Assembly: GCF_964340395.1 (NCBI RefSeq)
Contig: NC_135558.1
Coordinates: 24,906,425-24,970,424 of the forward strand
Reading direction: 5' to 3'
Length of the DNA: 64,000 nt
Source: Glandiceps talaboti
Lineage: Eukaryota > Hemichordata > Enteropneusta > Spengelidae
Below are positions 24,911 through 36,019 of this stretch, piece by piece; positions within the stretch are counted from its first letter, which is position 1; the number at the start of each line of letters is the position of its first letter. The notes below the pieces were generated by a model, which saw nothing but the letters and a program-made list of their open reading frames with translations, had not been told where the DNA came from and made no database searches. A program made the position numbers and the translations under genes.

Positions 24911-25683
24911 CAAATAATGTTGGGATTATAGCATAGTCATATAATCGCGGTTAATGCCAGGGGGATGACTCCAATCAAATACACGGGCTGCAATCCGAAA
25001 CCAAAAACTGTTCTCCTATTACATTAATATATATATTAACTCCCATCCCCGCTCAGCCTCTTCCTGCTAACGTTCGCACAGTGAACACAAGCACCATCAC
25101 CCTAGGCAAACATTTTCCCACCCACCCACTCCTGATACACACCTGCATATACAAAACCCATGGATGCACATAATACTCAATCCATGCACAATGCCTGATT
25201 TAACATACACACACCGTGGGGAACACCAACAGGCACCACGCACTCCATCGTCAGGACACCCACCTAGGGCGTGCTCCATGACATGGCTGTCTGCTATGAC
25301 GCCTGCCAAATATCAGATATCGAAAAACAAATGAAAAAAGAATTAAACAAAAGAATGAGAAGGATTGAATGTTATTATCAATAACACAGTAAGGGGGGCT
25401 GCCGCCACGGGGCTCACTGGCTGTGACCAGGCATACGGGGCACAGACCGCGGCGGTGCGAGACTCACACGCAGACCCTGCACCGCCCAATGCTCTGCCCT
25501 GTTCACAGTACACGCCCCCGCTGGTGGCTGGCAACACTCGGGTACCATGCCTTCCATGACGTGATGTCACTCAGACAGGCGAGTGGCCTCACGACATGGC
25601 CGCTCGCTACGACACCTGCATGTGAAGCTCGCTCCCCCCTTCTTTAACGGCACATCTTGTCTCTGAGTCATCATTTATTGGCA
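24911..25683 (+). repeat. Ngaro-like element, A3-C-B3 unit (second 773-bp tandem copy)
   Basis: Second head-to-tail copy of the unit, ending at the right border of the element. LINE-1n sequence resumes at 25684 with TTAAAGTTGATTTCC. Near-identity with the first unit implies a recent duplication, gene conversion, or both units arriving together from a concatenated circle. Confidence 0.9.
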
Positions 25684-27005
25684 TTAAAGTTGATTTCCAA
25701 CTTTCAGGAAACTTACCAATGAATAAAATATGATTAAATAATTTAAGTAAACACTCATTAAATAATAACTTATTGTTAACTATTTCATTTGTATTGTAAG
25801 CGTTGATTTCTTACTTTCTAATTTTTTGATATCATTTGACATCAATATTCATATCATTGTAATTAAAATATCTCTAAATTGTTCTGTTACATGGTTTATA
25901 TTCATATCATTGTAATTAAAATATTTCTAAATTGTTCTGTTACATGGTTTATATTCATATCATTGTAAATAAAATATCTCTAAATTGTTCTGTTACATGG
26001 TTTATATTCATATCATTGTAATTAAAATATCTCTAAATTGTTCTGTTACATGGTTTATATTCATATCATTGTAATTAAAATATCTCTAAATTGTTCTGTT
26101 ACATGGTTTATATTCATATCATTGAAATTACAATTTAGAAAGTTATGGAATTACCCATAAGTTATTTCTTTCTATAAAATTTTCATTATTTAATATGCTG
26201 CTGTATTTTTGTTTAGCATCTTCATCCCATGTAATATTTGGATGGAAGTTTGTTTGAATTCCCTTTTATAGTGACAGTGAAAATTCAATTAGACAATGGT
26301 CAGACATATAATTAATATCACTGACTTTAAAATATTCTAAATCATTAAATACATTTTTTGTGGAGATACAATAATCAACAGATTATAAGTAAAATTACCA
26401 ATTAGATTACCTATTAATCTACCATTTACTATCATCAAATTATTTTTTAAACATAAATCTATTATATGTTTACCAAATTTATTAGCACTCGTATCTTGTG
26501 TATGATACTTGTTATATGTATCATGTATATGATTGTCAGGTACTGGAACATGTGAGTTACCATCAAATGTAATGCAGTCTTGTAGATTCCCAGTATGGCT
26601 GTAGAAATCACCCATATAAAGTATACACCTCCCCTTGATGAGAAAACATAGTATACTGTAATTTCTTTCTCTAAAATATCAAAATACTCTTTGTTGAAAT
26701 GATAAACAGAATTTTCTGGAGGTATGTATATACATCCTAAAGATATATATCATGTTCAAGTAAGAAAACCTTTTTATCTGGTTTACACCACAAAAAATCT
26801 GTAACTTCTGACATGACTTTACTTAGACCTTTCTTAAGCTTATTTTTGAACAAAATTGCAACTCCCCCTGAATCTCTTCTACTTTTTTTTATTTTCTTTT
26901 TCTATCTGATCTAAAACAACTATAACCATCAATTTCAGAAACATCACTACAACTAGAACTACCTAACCATGTTTCCTGTAAACAAAAAATATTAAATTTA
27001 TCCAA
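25684..27005 (-). pseudogene. LINE-1n, segment 1: APE endonuclease and start of RT
   Basis: Read on the minus strand from 27005. The N-terminal APE block is LDKFNIFCLQETWLGSSS (LQETW metal-binding E) then EIDGYSCFRS. Middle: GDFYSHTGNLQDCITFDG (GDFN-type motif, N replaced by Y). The C-terminal block is NINYMSDHCLIEFSL-like (SDH motif). Then RT entry NECLLKLFNHILFIGKFPES with the W next to it, cut by the Ngaro-like element at 25683. The segment is interrupted by a 53-bp minisatellite at 25848-26125. The 5' end at about 27005 is truncated against the minisatellite that follows. Confidence 0.88.
25848..26125. repeat. 53-bp minisatellite, five copies and a partial
   Basis: Units starting TTCATATCATTGTAATTAAA at 25848, 25901, 25954, 26007, 26060 and (partial) 26113. 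The units are nearly identical. The period is not a multiple of three, so it arose after the LINE died. Confidence 0.95.
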
Positions 27006-28110
27006 AAGTTATAATAGTTGCTATGATGTGCATGATTTGATTGGCTGAGATATAGCTGTTATTGTATGCTTGCTATGATATGCACAGTTGATTGGCTATG
27101 ATATGGCTGATAAAGGAGCTATGATATGCATGATTTGATTGGCTGAGATATAGCTGTTATTGTATGCTTATTATGATATGCACAGTTTGATTGGCTATGA
27201 TATGGCTGATATAGGAGCTGTGATATGCACGATTTGATTGGCTGAGATATAGCTGTTTTAGTATGCTTGCTATGATATGCATGATTTGATCAAGGCTAAC
27301 AATATGGCTAGTATAGTTGCTGTGATAAGCCCGATTTGATTTGCCTTAAAATAATTGTTTGGTTCCGGTTACCCAACACCATCTAGTTTTTGACTGCTGA
27401 CCCTAAACTTATTTTATCATATGCGACGAAAAAATGATACAAACACAAAGATTGTGAAGTCTTGCAAGAAATAGTGGATGCTTACATCAACTTAAAAAGA
27501 CAATATAAAACTGTTCTTCCAATCTCTAATGGTTGTACAGCTGATGAGAAGAATGAGAAGAAACCAATAACACAGAGGCCATATGGAAAACAATGGAAAA
27601 CTTAACTACCTGAACTATAGACACTCACATATGAAAAAATATATATTCAAAAAATAAAATATCAAATCTACCTACCTCACCTATTCTAAAATTGAGCGTA
27701 ATCGGAACCACACAATTTTTTTCGGATTTTCTATGATATGGCTGTTATAGTTGTTATAAATGATATGCATGATTTGATTGGCTGAGATATAGCTGTTATT
27801 GTATGATTGCTGTGATATGCACAGTTTGATTGGCTATGATATGGCTGTTATAGTATGCTTGCTATTATTATTATTTATTATTTATTGTTTTAATCTGAGG
27901 CTCGAGGCCCATAAGAATAAGCATAAGAAGTAATGACAAAACATTAATAGAGAATATCTCTTCAATGCCTGCACTGGAGAGAATCACGGTACATACATGA
28001 ATAGACATACTATGATATCCACAATTTGATTTGCTATGATGTGGCTGTTATAGTTGCTATGAGATGCACAGTTTGATTGGCTATGATATTGATGTTATAA
28101 TATGCATGTG
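27006..28110. repeat. TATGATATGCA minisatellite, interrupted
   Basis: A half-unit of about 50 bp with TTGATTGGCTGAGATATAGC alternates with one having TTGATTGGCTATGATATGGC, giving a dimeric period near 100 bp over 27015-27330, 27730-27865 and 28010-28110. The two spacers (about 27331-27729 and 27866-28009) hold unrelated AT-rich sequence and no gene. Confidence 0.8.
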
Positions 28111-28246
28111 ATAGGGATCATATGTCTTTGATGCAGAAGATTTGTGTAACATAGGGTGTGTAATTTTCTAATACCAATTCATAAACTAGTTATTGCTAAA
28201 AATTATAGTTCTATGTTAAATGATACAAACATTTCATTCTAATTTT
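28111..28246. other. Short unassigned spacer
   Basis: AT-rich sequence between the minisatellite and the first TAGCACAACTG element. Confidence 0.3.
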
Positions 28247-28316
28247 TAGCACAACTGAACTGATAAGGTTCAATACTGTAGGCATGGTGCGGTGTCTGTC
28301 TGTTTGTCTCTGTCGA

Positions 28317-28368
<52 letters not shown>

Positions 28369-29440
28369 CTTAAAAAGCTGCCTGATCGATTGCCTTGGTA
28401 TTTGGTGGAAACATAACTTTTGGTGTCTAGTTGGGAAATGTTCAATTGAAAATGATCTCATGACAAGTGTGTGATTTGCATTTAAAAAATCACATTTTTG
28501 CTCAATAAAACTTGCACTCAAAAACTATTGGGTAGATTGGTCTGAAATTTGGTGGGAAAGTTCTCAGGGATGTGTAAATTATGATTTGTTGATGACATGA
28601 TGATTACATTAGTAATATACAAATTAGGGCTAAAAATGTGTCTTTTTGTTCAAAAATTTATTCCAAAATTACTTAGCAGATTGGGCTGAAATTTATTGGG
28701 GATACATTTGGGGGTGTATAGATGAAATAATATTAATATTATTATTTCATAAGAGATAAACAGGTGAAACTTATATATCCAAAAGTACTTGGTCAATGGT
28801 GAGATGTTTCTAGAAGTGTTAGTCTACAGATTTTGTTCAAAACATTTTGACACAATTGGCCCAAGCACACCCTTAGCAACAATCAAATGCCAATATATTT
28901 TGCAAAAATACAACATCTAGTAGGCAAGTGAGTAAACATTCAAAAAATGCATGCAAATATCCCTAGCAACCATGACCACACCCACAGCAACATCCAAACG
29001 GTGTATTTCACAAACATAACAAGGATTAATAAACAAGTGCTTGACTATACATTCAAAAATGTATGTTAATGTGCCAAGCAATAAGACCACACCCATAGCA
29101 ACAGCCAAATGTTCATGCACATGTATATTGCAGAGATAACAACATTGATTAATAGACAAATGAATAAACATTTTAAAATTGTATGCAAAAATAGCTAGCA
29201 ACAAGACCCATAGCAACAGCCACATTGTGTATATCATAAAGATGACATCAGGGATTCATAGACAAGTGAATGAACATTCAAAAAGTGTATGCAAATATAT
29301 CTAGCAACATGACCACACCCATAGCAGCAGCCAAATGATCACGTATATTGCAAAGATAACAACAGGGCTGGATAGGCAATTGGATAATCATTCAGCAAAT
29401 CAACACATACCTAGTATGGATCAGTATGTGGATACACATT
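28247..29440 (+). mobile_element. Hairpin-headed tandem-core element, family TAGCACAACTG, copy 1
   Basis: Starts TAGCACAACTGAACTG, then an imperfect complement, then TGTCTGTCTG and a (GT)n tract at 28319-28367. The leader has a phrase near GATTG-x-C...ATTTGGTGG repeated with changes. The core has units of about 105-120 bp centred on CTAGCAACAAGACCAC and ATAGCAACAGCCAAATG. It runs directly into a second head at 29441 without its own right end, so two elements are joined or one is nested in the other's tail. No ORF. Confidence 0.8.
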
Positions 29441-30280
29441 TTTAGCACAACTGATAAGGTTCGGTAGTACTATAGGCATCACTAAGTGTCTGTCTGTCTG
29501 TCTGTCTGTCTGTGTGTGTGTGTGAGTGTAAACTTAAAGTCAAAAACTGCCTGACTGATTACTGTGATCAATGAGACTGAAATTTGGTCAGATGTCTTTA
29601 GAAGTGTTATTCTGCAGATTTTGTTAAAATTGTTTGACACAATTTGCCCTATCAACCATGACCACGCCCTTAGCAACAACCAAATGCCAGTATATTTTGG
29701 TCAAATAACAATATCATCTAGTAGGTAAGTGAGTAAACATTCAAAAAATGTATGCAAATATCCATAGCAACTATGACCACGCCCATAGCAACATCCAAAT
29801 GTAGGTGTATTTCTCAAAGATAACGGAGTAATAGACAAGTGAATAAACATTCAAAAAAATATATGTAAATGTGCCTAGCAACAAGACCACACCCATAGCA
29901 ACAGCCAAATGATCACGTATATATTGCAAAGACCACCACAGGGATTAATAGACAAATGAATAAACTTTCAAATAATTATGCAAATATACCTAGCAACAAG
30001 ACCACACCCATAGCATTAGCCAAGTGATCACTTATATTGCAAAGATAACATCAGGGATTCATAGATAAGTGAACAAACATTTAAAAAAATGTATGCAAAT
30101 ATGTCTAGCAAAATGACCACTCCCATAGCACCAGCCAAATGATCACATATATTGCAAAGCTAATAACATGGTTAGATATGATAGGCAACTGGATAGTCAT
30201 TCAGCAATACCTAGCATGGATCAATATGTGGATGAACATTTTTAAAAACTGTACAGTTGTGCAACAATGCCATTGGTACT
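29441..30280 (+). mobile_element. Family TAGCACAACTG, copy 2
   Basis: Head TAGCACAACTGATAAGG at 29443, a TCTG run and short TG tract, leader, core units, and a right end with AACTGTACAGTTGTG followed by GCCATTGG near 30251-30275. CAGTTGTGC at the right end is the reverse complement of the head's GCACAACTG, so the family has subterminal inverted repeats followed by a small terminal hairpin (GCCATTGGC in the best copy). Confidence 0.8.
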
Positions 30281-30387
30281 ATTTTTAACATCAGTTGTGA
30301 TGCTCAAAAACTCATAGCCATTATGAACAATTGATGGCAATACAATCCAATCTTAGACCATGTGTTATTGACTTCTTTCTCAAACAG
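30281..30387. other. Intron end upstream of host exon A
   Basis: Non-repetitive sequence ending in a pyrimidine-containing acceptor, ACTTCTTTCTCAAACAG, whose AG is at 30386-30387. Confidence 0.5.
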
Positions 30388-30761
30388 GTCAATAAGTATC
30401 TTCGAAAACATATCACAGAGAGAAAGAGCAGATGGTATGAGCAGTCTAAGAAGTGAGGTAGCATTTACAACAACCATAGACAATGAATCTGTGTACAATG
30501 AAGGTAGTATTGGTGTGACAGACATATCAACACACTCAGAACCAATGCAAGTTAAGAGGCTGGATGACAACAAAAACATTGACACTAAGGTAGACATTGC
30601 CGGTACGGAACAGAATTCAAATTTCAACAACATAAATACTGGTTTATATGATGGTAATGATCCAACATTTCACTGTGGTTATAATACTTTGGATGAATTA
30701 CAATTAAGTAATTTACCAGTAAATGGAACCAGGATTGCAGATGGGACCTGCTCAGCAGCAT
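30388..30761 (+). CDS. Host gene exon A (internal coding exon, unknown protein)
   Basis: Between acceptor AAACAG (AG at 30386-30387) and donor AT|GTAAGT (GT at 30762) the frame is open for 124 full codons. One base is carried in from the previous exon's codon and one base is carried out. The protein is hydrophilic, rich in S, T, N and D: ISIFENISQRERADG, then SEVAFTTTIDNESVYNEG, then FHCGYNTLDELQLSNL and IADGTC at the end. No signal peptide, membrane segment or known domain is visible. It reads like a disordered cytoplasmic region. Phase 1 at the donor matches the two bases at the start of exon B. The previous exon (ending in phase 2) was not found. Minus-strand ORFs here are shadows. Confidence 0.72.
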
Positions 30762-31182
30762 GTAAGTATGATAGGGGCATAGCTTGTTTTTTTGGTTGTA
30801 AGTGTGTGAATAGATTCAAATTTTGCCAAATATATTGTGTATGTATATGAGACAGCCGTTGGTGACATGTTTTGTTAAGTATTGGAATACATCTTTTATT
30901 GACATTCCAACCTGGATTTAAAATACAGTAAAGGCATAGTATGGTATTTGGCAAAGTATACATTAAATACATTAAATGTTTGGAAGTTACGTCACTGTGG
31001 TATAGGGTAAAACTCAGACTCACAAACAATGCATGACACTGAAGGGTGAGTATCTTATGAACATTAATCAAAATTCATTTACATAAATAATGATATTTGG
31101 TTATTAGACAACATCTAAAAAGCACAACCTTCAAATTTCATGTAATTTAGTGTAGACAATAATGTTGTAGGGTCATGATGTG
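30762..31182. other. Intron sequence between exon A and the first SINE
   Basis: AT-rich, no motifs. The plus-strand frame continues past the donor to 30850 but loses the composition of the exon, which supports the donor at 30762. Confidence 0.5.
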
Positions 31183-31320
31183 GGGTCATGATGGGTAGAG
31201 TAGCCAGCTTGGAATCTGCAGGCTGCAGCTTCAAGCCCGATCAGGGCCGTTTGTTTCAGAGTGACTAAAGTCCTTGGGCAAGATTTGAACCACGACTGTG
31301 CCTCAGTCAACCCCTGTATA

Positions 31321-31955
31321 CTGGGTTCGCACGGTCCTGGAAAACCCTGGAATTTCAAACCCTCTCTGGAAAATCCTGGAAAACCGTGGAAAAATGCTCT
31401 CTACCCCTGGAAAACCCTGGAAAATGATCATGATCGATTAATATTGACGATCGACATGTCTGTGCTCGAGCCACCCATTCATATGATTCACTACACTGAG
31501 TCTCATTAATGTTTTTCAAAGTCTTTCGCCACCATGGTGAATCACGGTGATTAAACCCAGACAGTCAACTGAACGTTCCACGAGACACTTTGCCCACAGA
31601 CCGTGCCTATGCGTTAAGTTGAATGGGCGCCGCTTTGTTTTGATCTTGCGTATTTCTACTCCAAGTCTAGTCATCATTTTAGCGACATAATAGTATAACA
31701 GTCCCGGGGGTAACAGTATGTAGGTCTGTTAGCAAGATTATCGTAACATTGTAGCGAGTATCAAAGCATCACCAGCACCGATCACCAACAACGATTAGAA
31801 ATTGTTACAAGTTTGGCGCACAAGTCGACATACTACAAGCTCACGCATGGCAATACTAGGACCTAGGGAAGTGCAGTTGAATTTCCGGGTTGTGGAAGTA
31901 CGGTTGTTGTTGGAAAGTCCTGGAATTTTGTTTTGCTTTAAGTGTACGAACTCTG
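31321..31955 (+). mobile_element. Element X, copy 1, inserted in SINE-1
   Basis: 635 bp flanked by GTATA on both sides (31316-31320 and 31956-31960). Ends are CTGGGTTCGCACGG and the complement of CAGAGTTCGTAC, giving imperfect terminal inverted repeats C-x-G-R-GTTCGYAC. Near the left end the motif CTGGAAAA recurs several times (31335-31425). No transposase frame, so it is a non-autonomous DNA element. The superfamily is not decided: the end sequence recalls hAT but only 5 bp are duplicated. Confidence 0.75.
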
Positions 31956-31994
31956 GTATAATTGGCAACCTGGTAGGATAGAGGTTGCATTGTG

Positions 31995-32093
31995 AACCCA
32001 TGAGGGATGGCCCTCACTGGACTTCTTGGGAGACAAGTGTTTATATGCTTAAAGAACTATCCAGTATAAATAAAGATTATTATTATTATTATT
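31995..32093 (+). mobile_element. SINE-2, 5'-truncated fragment inside SINE-1
   Basis: CCCATGAGGGATGGCCCTC, CTGGACTTCTTGGGAGACAA and AACTATCCAGTATAAATAAA followed by an ATT run match the 3' part of the full SINE-2 at 45247-45535. It lies between GTGAA and ATGAA, which may be the remains of a target duplication. Confidence 0.85.
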
Positions 32094-32280
32094 ATGAATG
32101 CTTTAATCCTATGTGCTTGTTATTGATAGGCTGCAAATGGATTGTATGCTCCCCTGGGAGTTGAATATAAAGGGCTGTTGTGCCACTATAGATCCATGCC
32201 AGGGATAATAATTGTAAAGCACTTTGAGCACAAAGGGGGAAAGCACTTTATAAAAAACCAACATTATTATTATCATTGTC

Positions 32281-32778
32281 ACGTATAATTATGTCTCATT
32301 TGCATATTTAATTACTCATGGTAAATAAGCAATGTTTAAAGAAACATGCTTCAGATTTCAAATAATTTGGTAGATAGATTGATGATAACAAAGCACATGT
32401 GTCCCATTCATAATATTTCACTTTAATGTGTCATTTAAATATTTAACCATTTTTTGCAATTATGCAATATTTAAAGAATGAAAGCTTCAGATTACATATA
32501 ATGTAAGGGATATACCATATGTGTATAGTAGCTCACAATATTTGCATTGTGATAATGCATGATTGTACTGAGGGACAACATTTGGAAGCTTGTGTTTTGT
32601 CCTTATTGATTCAGTTCATGTTTTATTTGTTTAGGTGTTTTTGTTGTATGTGTCTTAATTTACATGGTGCTTGCATGCGCATAATAGTTTTGCTTCTATA
32701 CTAGAATATTTAATGTTTGATGATAGCATGCAAAGTGGTGATTGTTACCTTTGTTATGATTTTCTATTACCTTTGTAG
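32281..32778. other. Intron sequence before exon B
   Basis: AT-rich, with diverged internal repetition of a phrase like ATTTGCATATTTAA...AGATTTCA (about 32290-32500). Ends with the acceptor TTTCTATTACCTTTGTAG (AG at 32777-32778). Confidence 0.5.
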
Positions 32779-32915
32779 CATGCATGAGTACACCTGTTTC
32801 CAAATCAAACAATGTTACCCCTAGGGAGATGGAGTCTTATTTACCTGGGTTTTCATCGAGTTCAGACTATTCCTGTTCTCCTACTCCAGATGAGTTAGAT
32901 GATTTATATGTTAAG
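32779..32915 (+). CDS. Host gene exon B (internal coding exon)
   Basis: 137 bp between TTTGTAG and donor AAG|GTATGA (GT at 32916-32917). The first two bases complete the codon left by exon A. The 45 codons then read CMSTPVSKSNNVTPREMES, YLPGFSSSSDYSCSPTPDEL and DDLYVK. It is serine/proline-rich and acidic, with SPTP and TPDE sites that look like proline-directed phosphorylation sites (inference). The exon ends in phase 0, as exon C begins. Exact phase agreement on both sides is the main evidence that it is real. Confidence 0.75.
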
Positions 32916-32937
32916 GTATGATACAATTTCATTTTAA

Positions 32938-33620
32938 ACACCCAATGGGCACTGCCTGGAGGGGGCTATTACTATGGGTTCCGTCCATCTCTGTGTGCAT
33001 GTGTGCATGTATTCGTCTGTGCATGCACCCACCGATTTCAACCAAACCCGGCACAAAGCCTAATGGTAACATGCTGTATGAGACATATGCACGTTACTTT
33101 GTTTTGTGACTGAATCAAATATGGCAGAATGGTGGCCATATTTGTTGTTACATTTCACAATTTGCATTATAACATTGTAGGTGTAATACGTAGTGACCTC
33201 ATTCAAGTGCCTACATCCATATTATCAAATACGAGCTTCTTTTAAGATGACCTTGACCTTTGACCTTGCAAAGTCTTCAAGTCAAATAGATAAATTTTGG
33301 TTATCTTCATAGCTTTTCAAATCAAACATTTCAAGTGATACTATTTCAATCATGACTTGAGTTTGACCATGTGAGACATATGCTGGTCACCTAATTTTGT
33401 GACTTTTGTGACATTAACTATAGCAAAATGATGGCCATATTTGTGTTAAAAAGTACATTTTGCCTGTTATCTCCAAAAGTTTGATACCTATGGACACCAT
33501 TCAAGTGTGTACCCTCACATTATAAATGGTGAGCTTTCTAATGAGACCATTGCCTTTGCCCTTGACAAACATTTACAAGGTGAAGAGAGAATGGGTTACA
33601 TACTAGCTGTACTCTTAAGA
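32938..33620 (+). repeat. Probable hairpin-element relative, TGGCCATATTTG family
   Basis: A leader with GTTCCGTCCATCTCTGTGTG, then CACCGATTTCAACCAAACCC, then two diverged tandem units each with ATGGTGGCCATATTTG-like text, a step AGTGCCTACATCC/AGTGTGTACCCTC, and GACCTTGACCTTTGACC. The order (head, T/G microsatellite, ACCGATTT phrase, tandem units) is the same as in the hairpin-headed families, but I cannot fix its ends. Confidence 0.55.
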
Positions 33621-34068
33621 CGGCCAAATATTATTGCTAATTAAACTGAAAACCAAAAACTACAAACAGTTGCTTCCCAGAAAAGTCCAACAAAGCATTT
33701 CCACCTTAAAATTACCAAAATGCTAATCAACTTACACAATACAACACATACGTTGGGGCCTATGTCTTTGACTGAAGGCTTGCTATTATTAGCACAAGTG
33801 AAATGTAAGGTTTGGTTGTGCGACAGGCATGGTAGACTTTCTTTCTCTGTCTTTACTTAAAGTGAACTCCACTCTTGAAAATAAAAATATTTTCATAAAC
33901 GTTGGGTTCTGTAGAGTCAATTCATGATTTCCCATTACCTAATTTTACACTAGCTATTACCATGAAACATCAAATTAAAACTCCATTGTTTCAGATTTTA
34001 CCTTTATTAGCTCCACTGTGAACAACAGTAAGGGTTAGGTTAATTCTCCATCCTCCGTCCCTCATTTT
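33621..34068. other. Unassigned intron sequence
   Basis: AT-rich, no gene or clear repeat. A phrase ATTAGCTCCACTGTGAAC near 34008 resembles the head of the element at 38939 and may be a fragment of it. Confidence 0.35.
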
Positions 34069-35305
34069 TAGCACAACTGAACTGAGGTTCAGTAGTGCTA
34101 TAGGGATCGCCCGGTGTCTGTCTGTGTGTGTGTGTGTGTGTGTGTAAACAACTTAAAGTCAAAAACTACTGAACCGATTGCCACGATATTTGGTGGGTCC
34201 ATTACCTTGGGTGTCTAGTTGGGAAATTGTTCAAATCAAAATGATCGCATCACAGATGTGTGATTTTGGTCAAAAAATGTGATTTTTGGTCAAAAAACTT
34301 AAACTCAGAAACTACTGGGCAGATTGGTGCGAAATTTGGTGGGAACATTCTTAAGGGGGCGTAAAGTAAGATTTGTTCATGACGGGATGATTCCATCAGT
34401 GATATGCAAATTAGGGCTAAAAATGTGTCTTTTTGGTTAAAAATCTATAATTCCAAAACTACTAAACTGAAATTTAATGGGAACGTATCTAGGGATCTTT
34501 GGACAAAGAAATATTAAGCATACCATGATTCAATGAGTGATATGCAAATTAGGTGTAAAAATGTTCATTTTTGGTCAAAAACTTATATCTCAAAAAGTAC
34601 TTGGTCACCGAGTCTGAAACTTGGTGAGATGTTTCTGAAAGTGTTATTCTGCAGATTTTCTTCAAAACATTTTGACAAAATTGGCCCTAGCAACCATGAC
34701 CACGCCCTTACCAACAACCAAATGGCAGTATATTTTAGTCAAATAACAACATTATCTGGTAGGCAAATGAGTAAACATTCAAAAATGAATGCAAATACCA
34801 TAGCAACAGCCAAACGGTCGTGTATTTCACAAAGATAACAAAGGGGATTAATAGACAATTGTATAAACTTTCAAAAAATGTATGTAAATATGCCTAGCAA
34901 CAAGACCACGCCCATAGCAACAACCAAATAATCACATATATTGCAAAGATAACAGGAATAGAAGACAAATGAAAAAACATTCAAAAAATGTATGCAAGTG
35001 TGCCTAGCAACAAGACCACGCCCATAGCAACAGCCAAATGATAACATATATTTTAAAGATAACAATGGGGATTAATAGACAATTGAATAAACATTCAAAA
35101 AATGTATGTAAATATTCCTAGCAACAAGACCACATCCATAGCAACAGCCAAAAGATAGCATATATCGTAAAGATAGCAACATGGTTGGATAGGCAACTGG
35201 ATAGTCATTCACCAAATGAACACTTATTGTTAGCATGGTCGACCATATGGATAAACATTTTTAAAAACTGTACAGTTGTGATACAACGCCATTGGAGGTA
35301 TTTTT
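34069..35305 (+). mobile_element. Family TAGCACAACTG, copy 3 (most complete)
   Basis: Head TAGCACAACTGAACTGAGG followed by TTCAGTAGTGCTA, an imperfect 32-bp hairpin; then GTGTCTGTCTGTG(TG)n. The leader has AAACTACTGAACCGATTGCC and three diverged units of about 115 bp with ATTAGGGCTAAAAATGTGTC-like text. The core has units with CCTAGCAACAAGACCACGCC. The right end has AACTGTACAGTTGTG then ACAACGCCATTGG at 35267-35298. No ORF. A good reference copy for the family. Confidence 0.85.
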
Positions 35306-35850
35306 TTTATTAGTTCTGTAGTGCTACAGGCATGGCAAAGTGTCTGTCTGTCTGTCCATCTGTGTCTGTTGATGTGTGTGTGTGTGTGTGTAAACAACTT
35401 AAAGTCAAAAAACTGCTGGATTTGATTTGATATTTGGTGGTCATGTTACTTCTGGTGTCTAGTTGGGAAATTGTTCAAATCAAAATGATTGCATCAGAGA
35501 TATGGGTTTTGGGTCAAAAAATGTGATGTTTCGTCAAAAAACTTACACTCCAAAAATACTGGGCAGATTGGCATGAAATTTGTGTGAACATTCTTAGGGG
35601 TGAGTAAATTAATATATAGTTCATGACATGATGAGTCCCTTGGTAATATGCAAATTAGGGTTAAAATGTGTCTTTTTGGTCAAAAACCTATAATTCCAAA
35701 ACTACTTACCAGATTGGGCTGAAATTTAGCAGGGATGCATCTGTGGGTGTATAGATGAGTGAGTGTTAAGCGTATGAGCTATAATGATCTCATAACTATG
35801 CAAATTAGGTGTAAAAATGCACTACAAGTAACGTACGGTACGGTAACACA
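35306..35850 (+). mobile_element. Family TAGCACAACTG, copy 4, partial
   Basis: Directly follows copy 3. The first half of the hairpin is lost (starts at TAGTTCTGTAGTGCTACAGG), then TGTCTGTCTGTC and a TG tract, and three leader units. It ends in the leader near 35825 without core or right end. Confidence 0.8.
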
Positions 35851-36019
35851 TTCAACAAGTTAAGTTCCCTGACATGAATGACAGTGTTTGATACAAATGT
35901 TATGTGGCTGAAGAGAACTGTAAAATCGATATACACTTAGAGATTTGTTTATTCTTGAATGATGACTGTGAACCATGTAGTCATCTCAGAGCATGCAGTG
36001 ATGGTAAATTCATGCAGTG
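35851..36019. other. Unassigned spacer
   Basis: Between copy 4 of the hairpin family and element X copy 2; no features seen. Confidence 0.3.

Larger units (their letters stand above)
19441..25683 (+). mobile_element. Ngaro-like DIRS retrotransposon with split direct repeats
   Basis: A 6.2 kb insertion into LINE-1n, and more GC-rich than its surroundings. The order is A1 (19444-19649), gag, RT-RNase H, tyrosine recombinase, B1 (23847-24137), then two tandem A-C-B units of 773 bp. It carries a tyrosine recombinase rather than a DDE integrase. The gene order gag, RT-RH, YR, with no methyltransferase seen between RH and YR, fits Ngaro better than DIRS or PAT. The only shared bases at its borders are GCA (19441-19443 and 25681-25683), as expected for recombinase-mediated integration without a long target duplication. 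RT and YR carry stops or shifts, so this copy is inactive. Confidence 0.9.
31183..32280 (+). mobile_element. SINE-1, copy 1, split by two insertions
   Basis: Head at 31183-31320 (GGCTGCAGCTTCAAGCCCG, a degraded B box, then TTGGGCAAGATTTGAACCAC). The body resumes at 31956-31994 (TATAATTGGCAACCTGG ... GGTTGCATTGTGAA) and again at 32094-32280 (GCTTTAATCCTATG, CTGCAAATGGATTGTATGCT, TTGTAAAGCACTTTGAGC, ACATTATTATTATC). Copy 2 at 36238-36597 gives the uninterrupted order. The first interruption is the TIR element at 31321-31955, the second a fragment of SINE-2 at 31995-32093. Pol III SINE with a tRNA-like head and an ATT-rich tail. Confidence 0.85.

Noticed and set aside
28239-28521. HTHTHT-repeat ORFs
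   Set aside because: Translation of the (GT)n tract in the head of a hairpin-family element.
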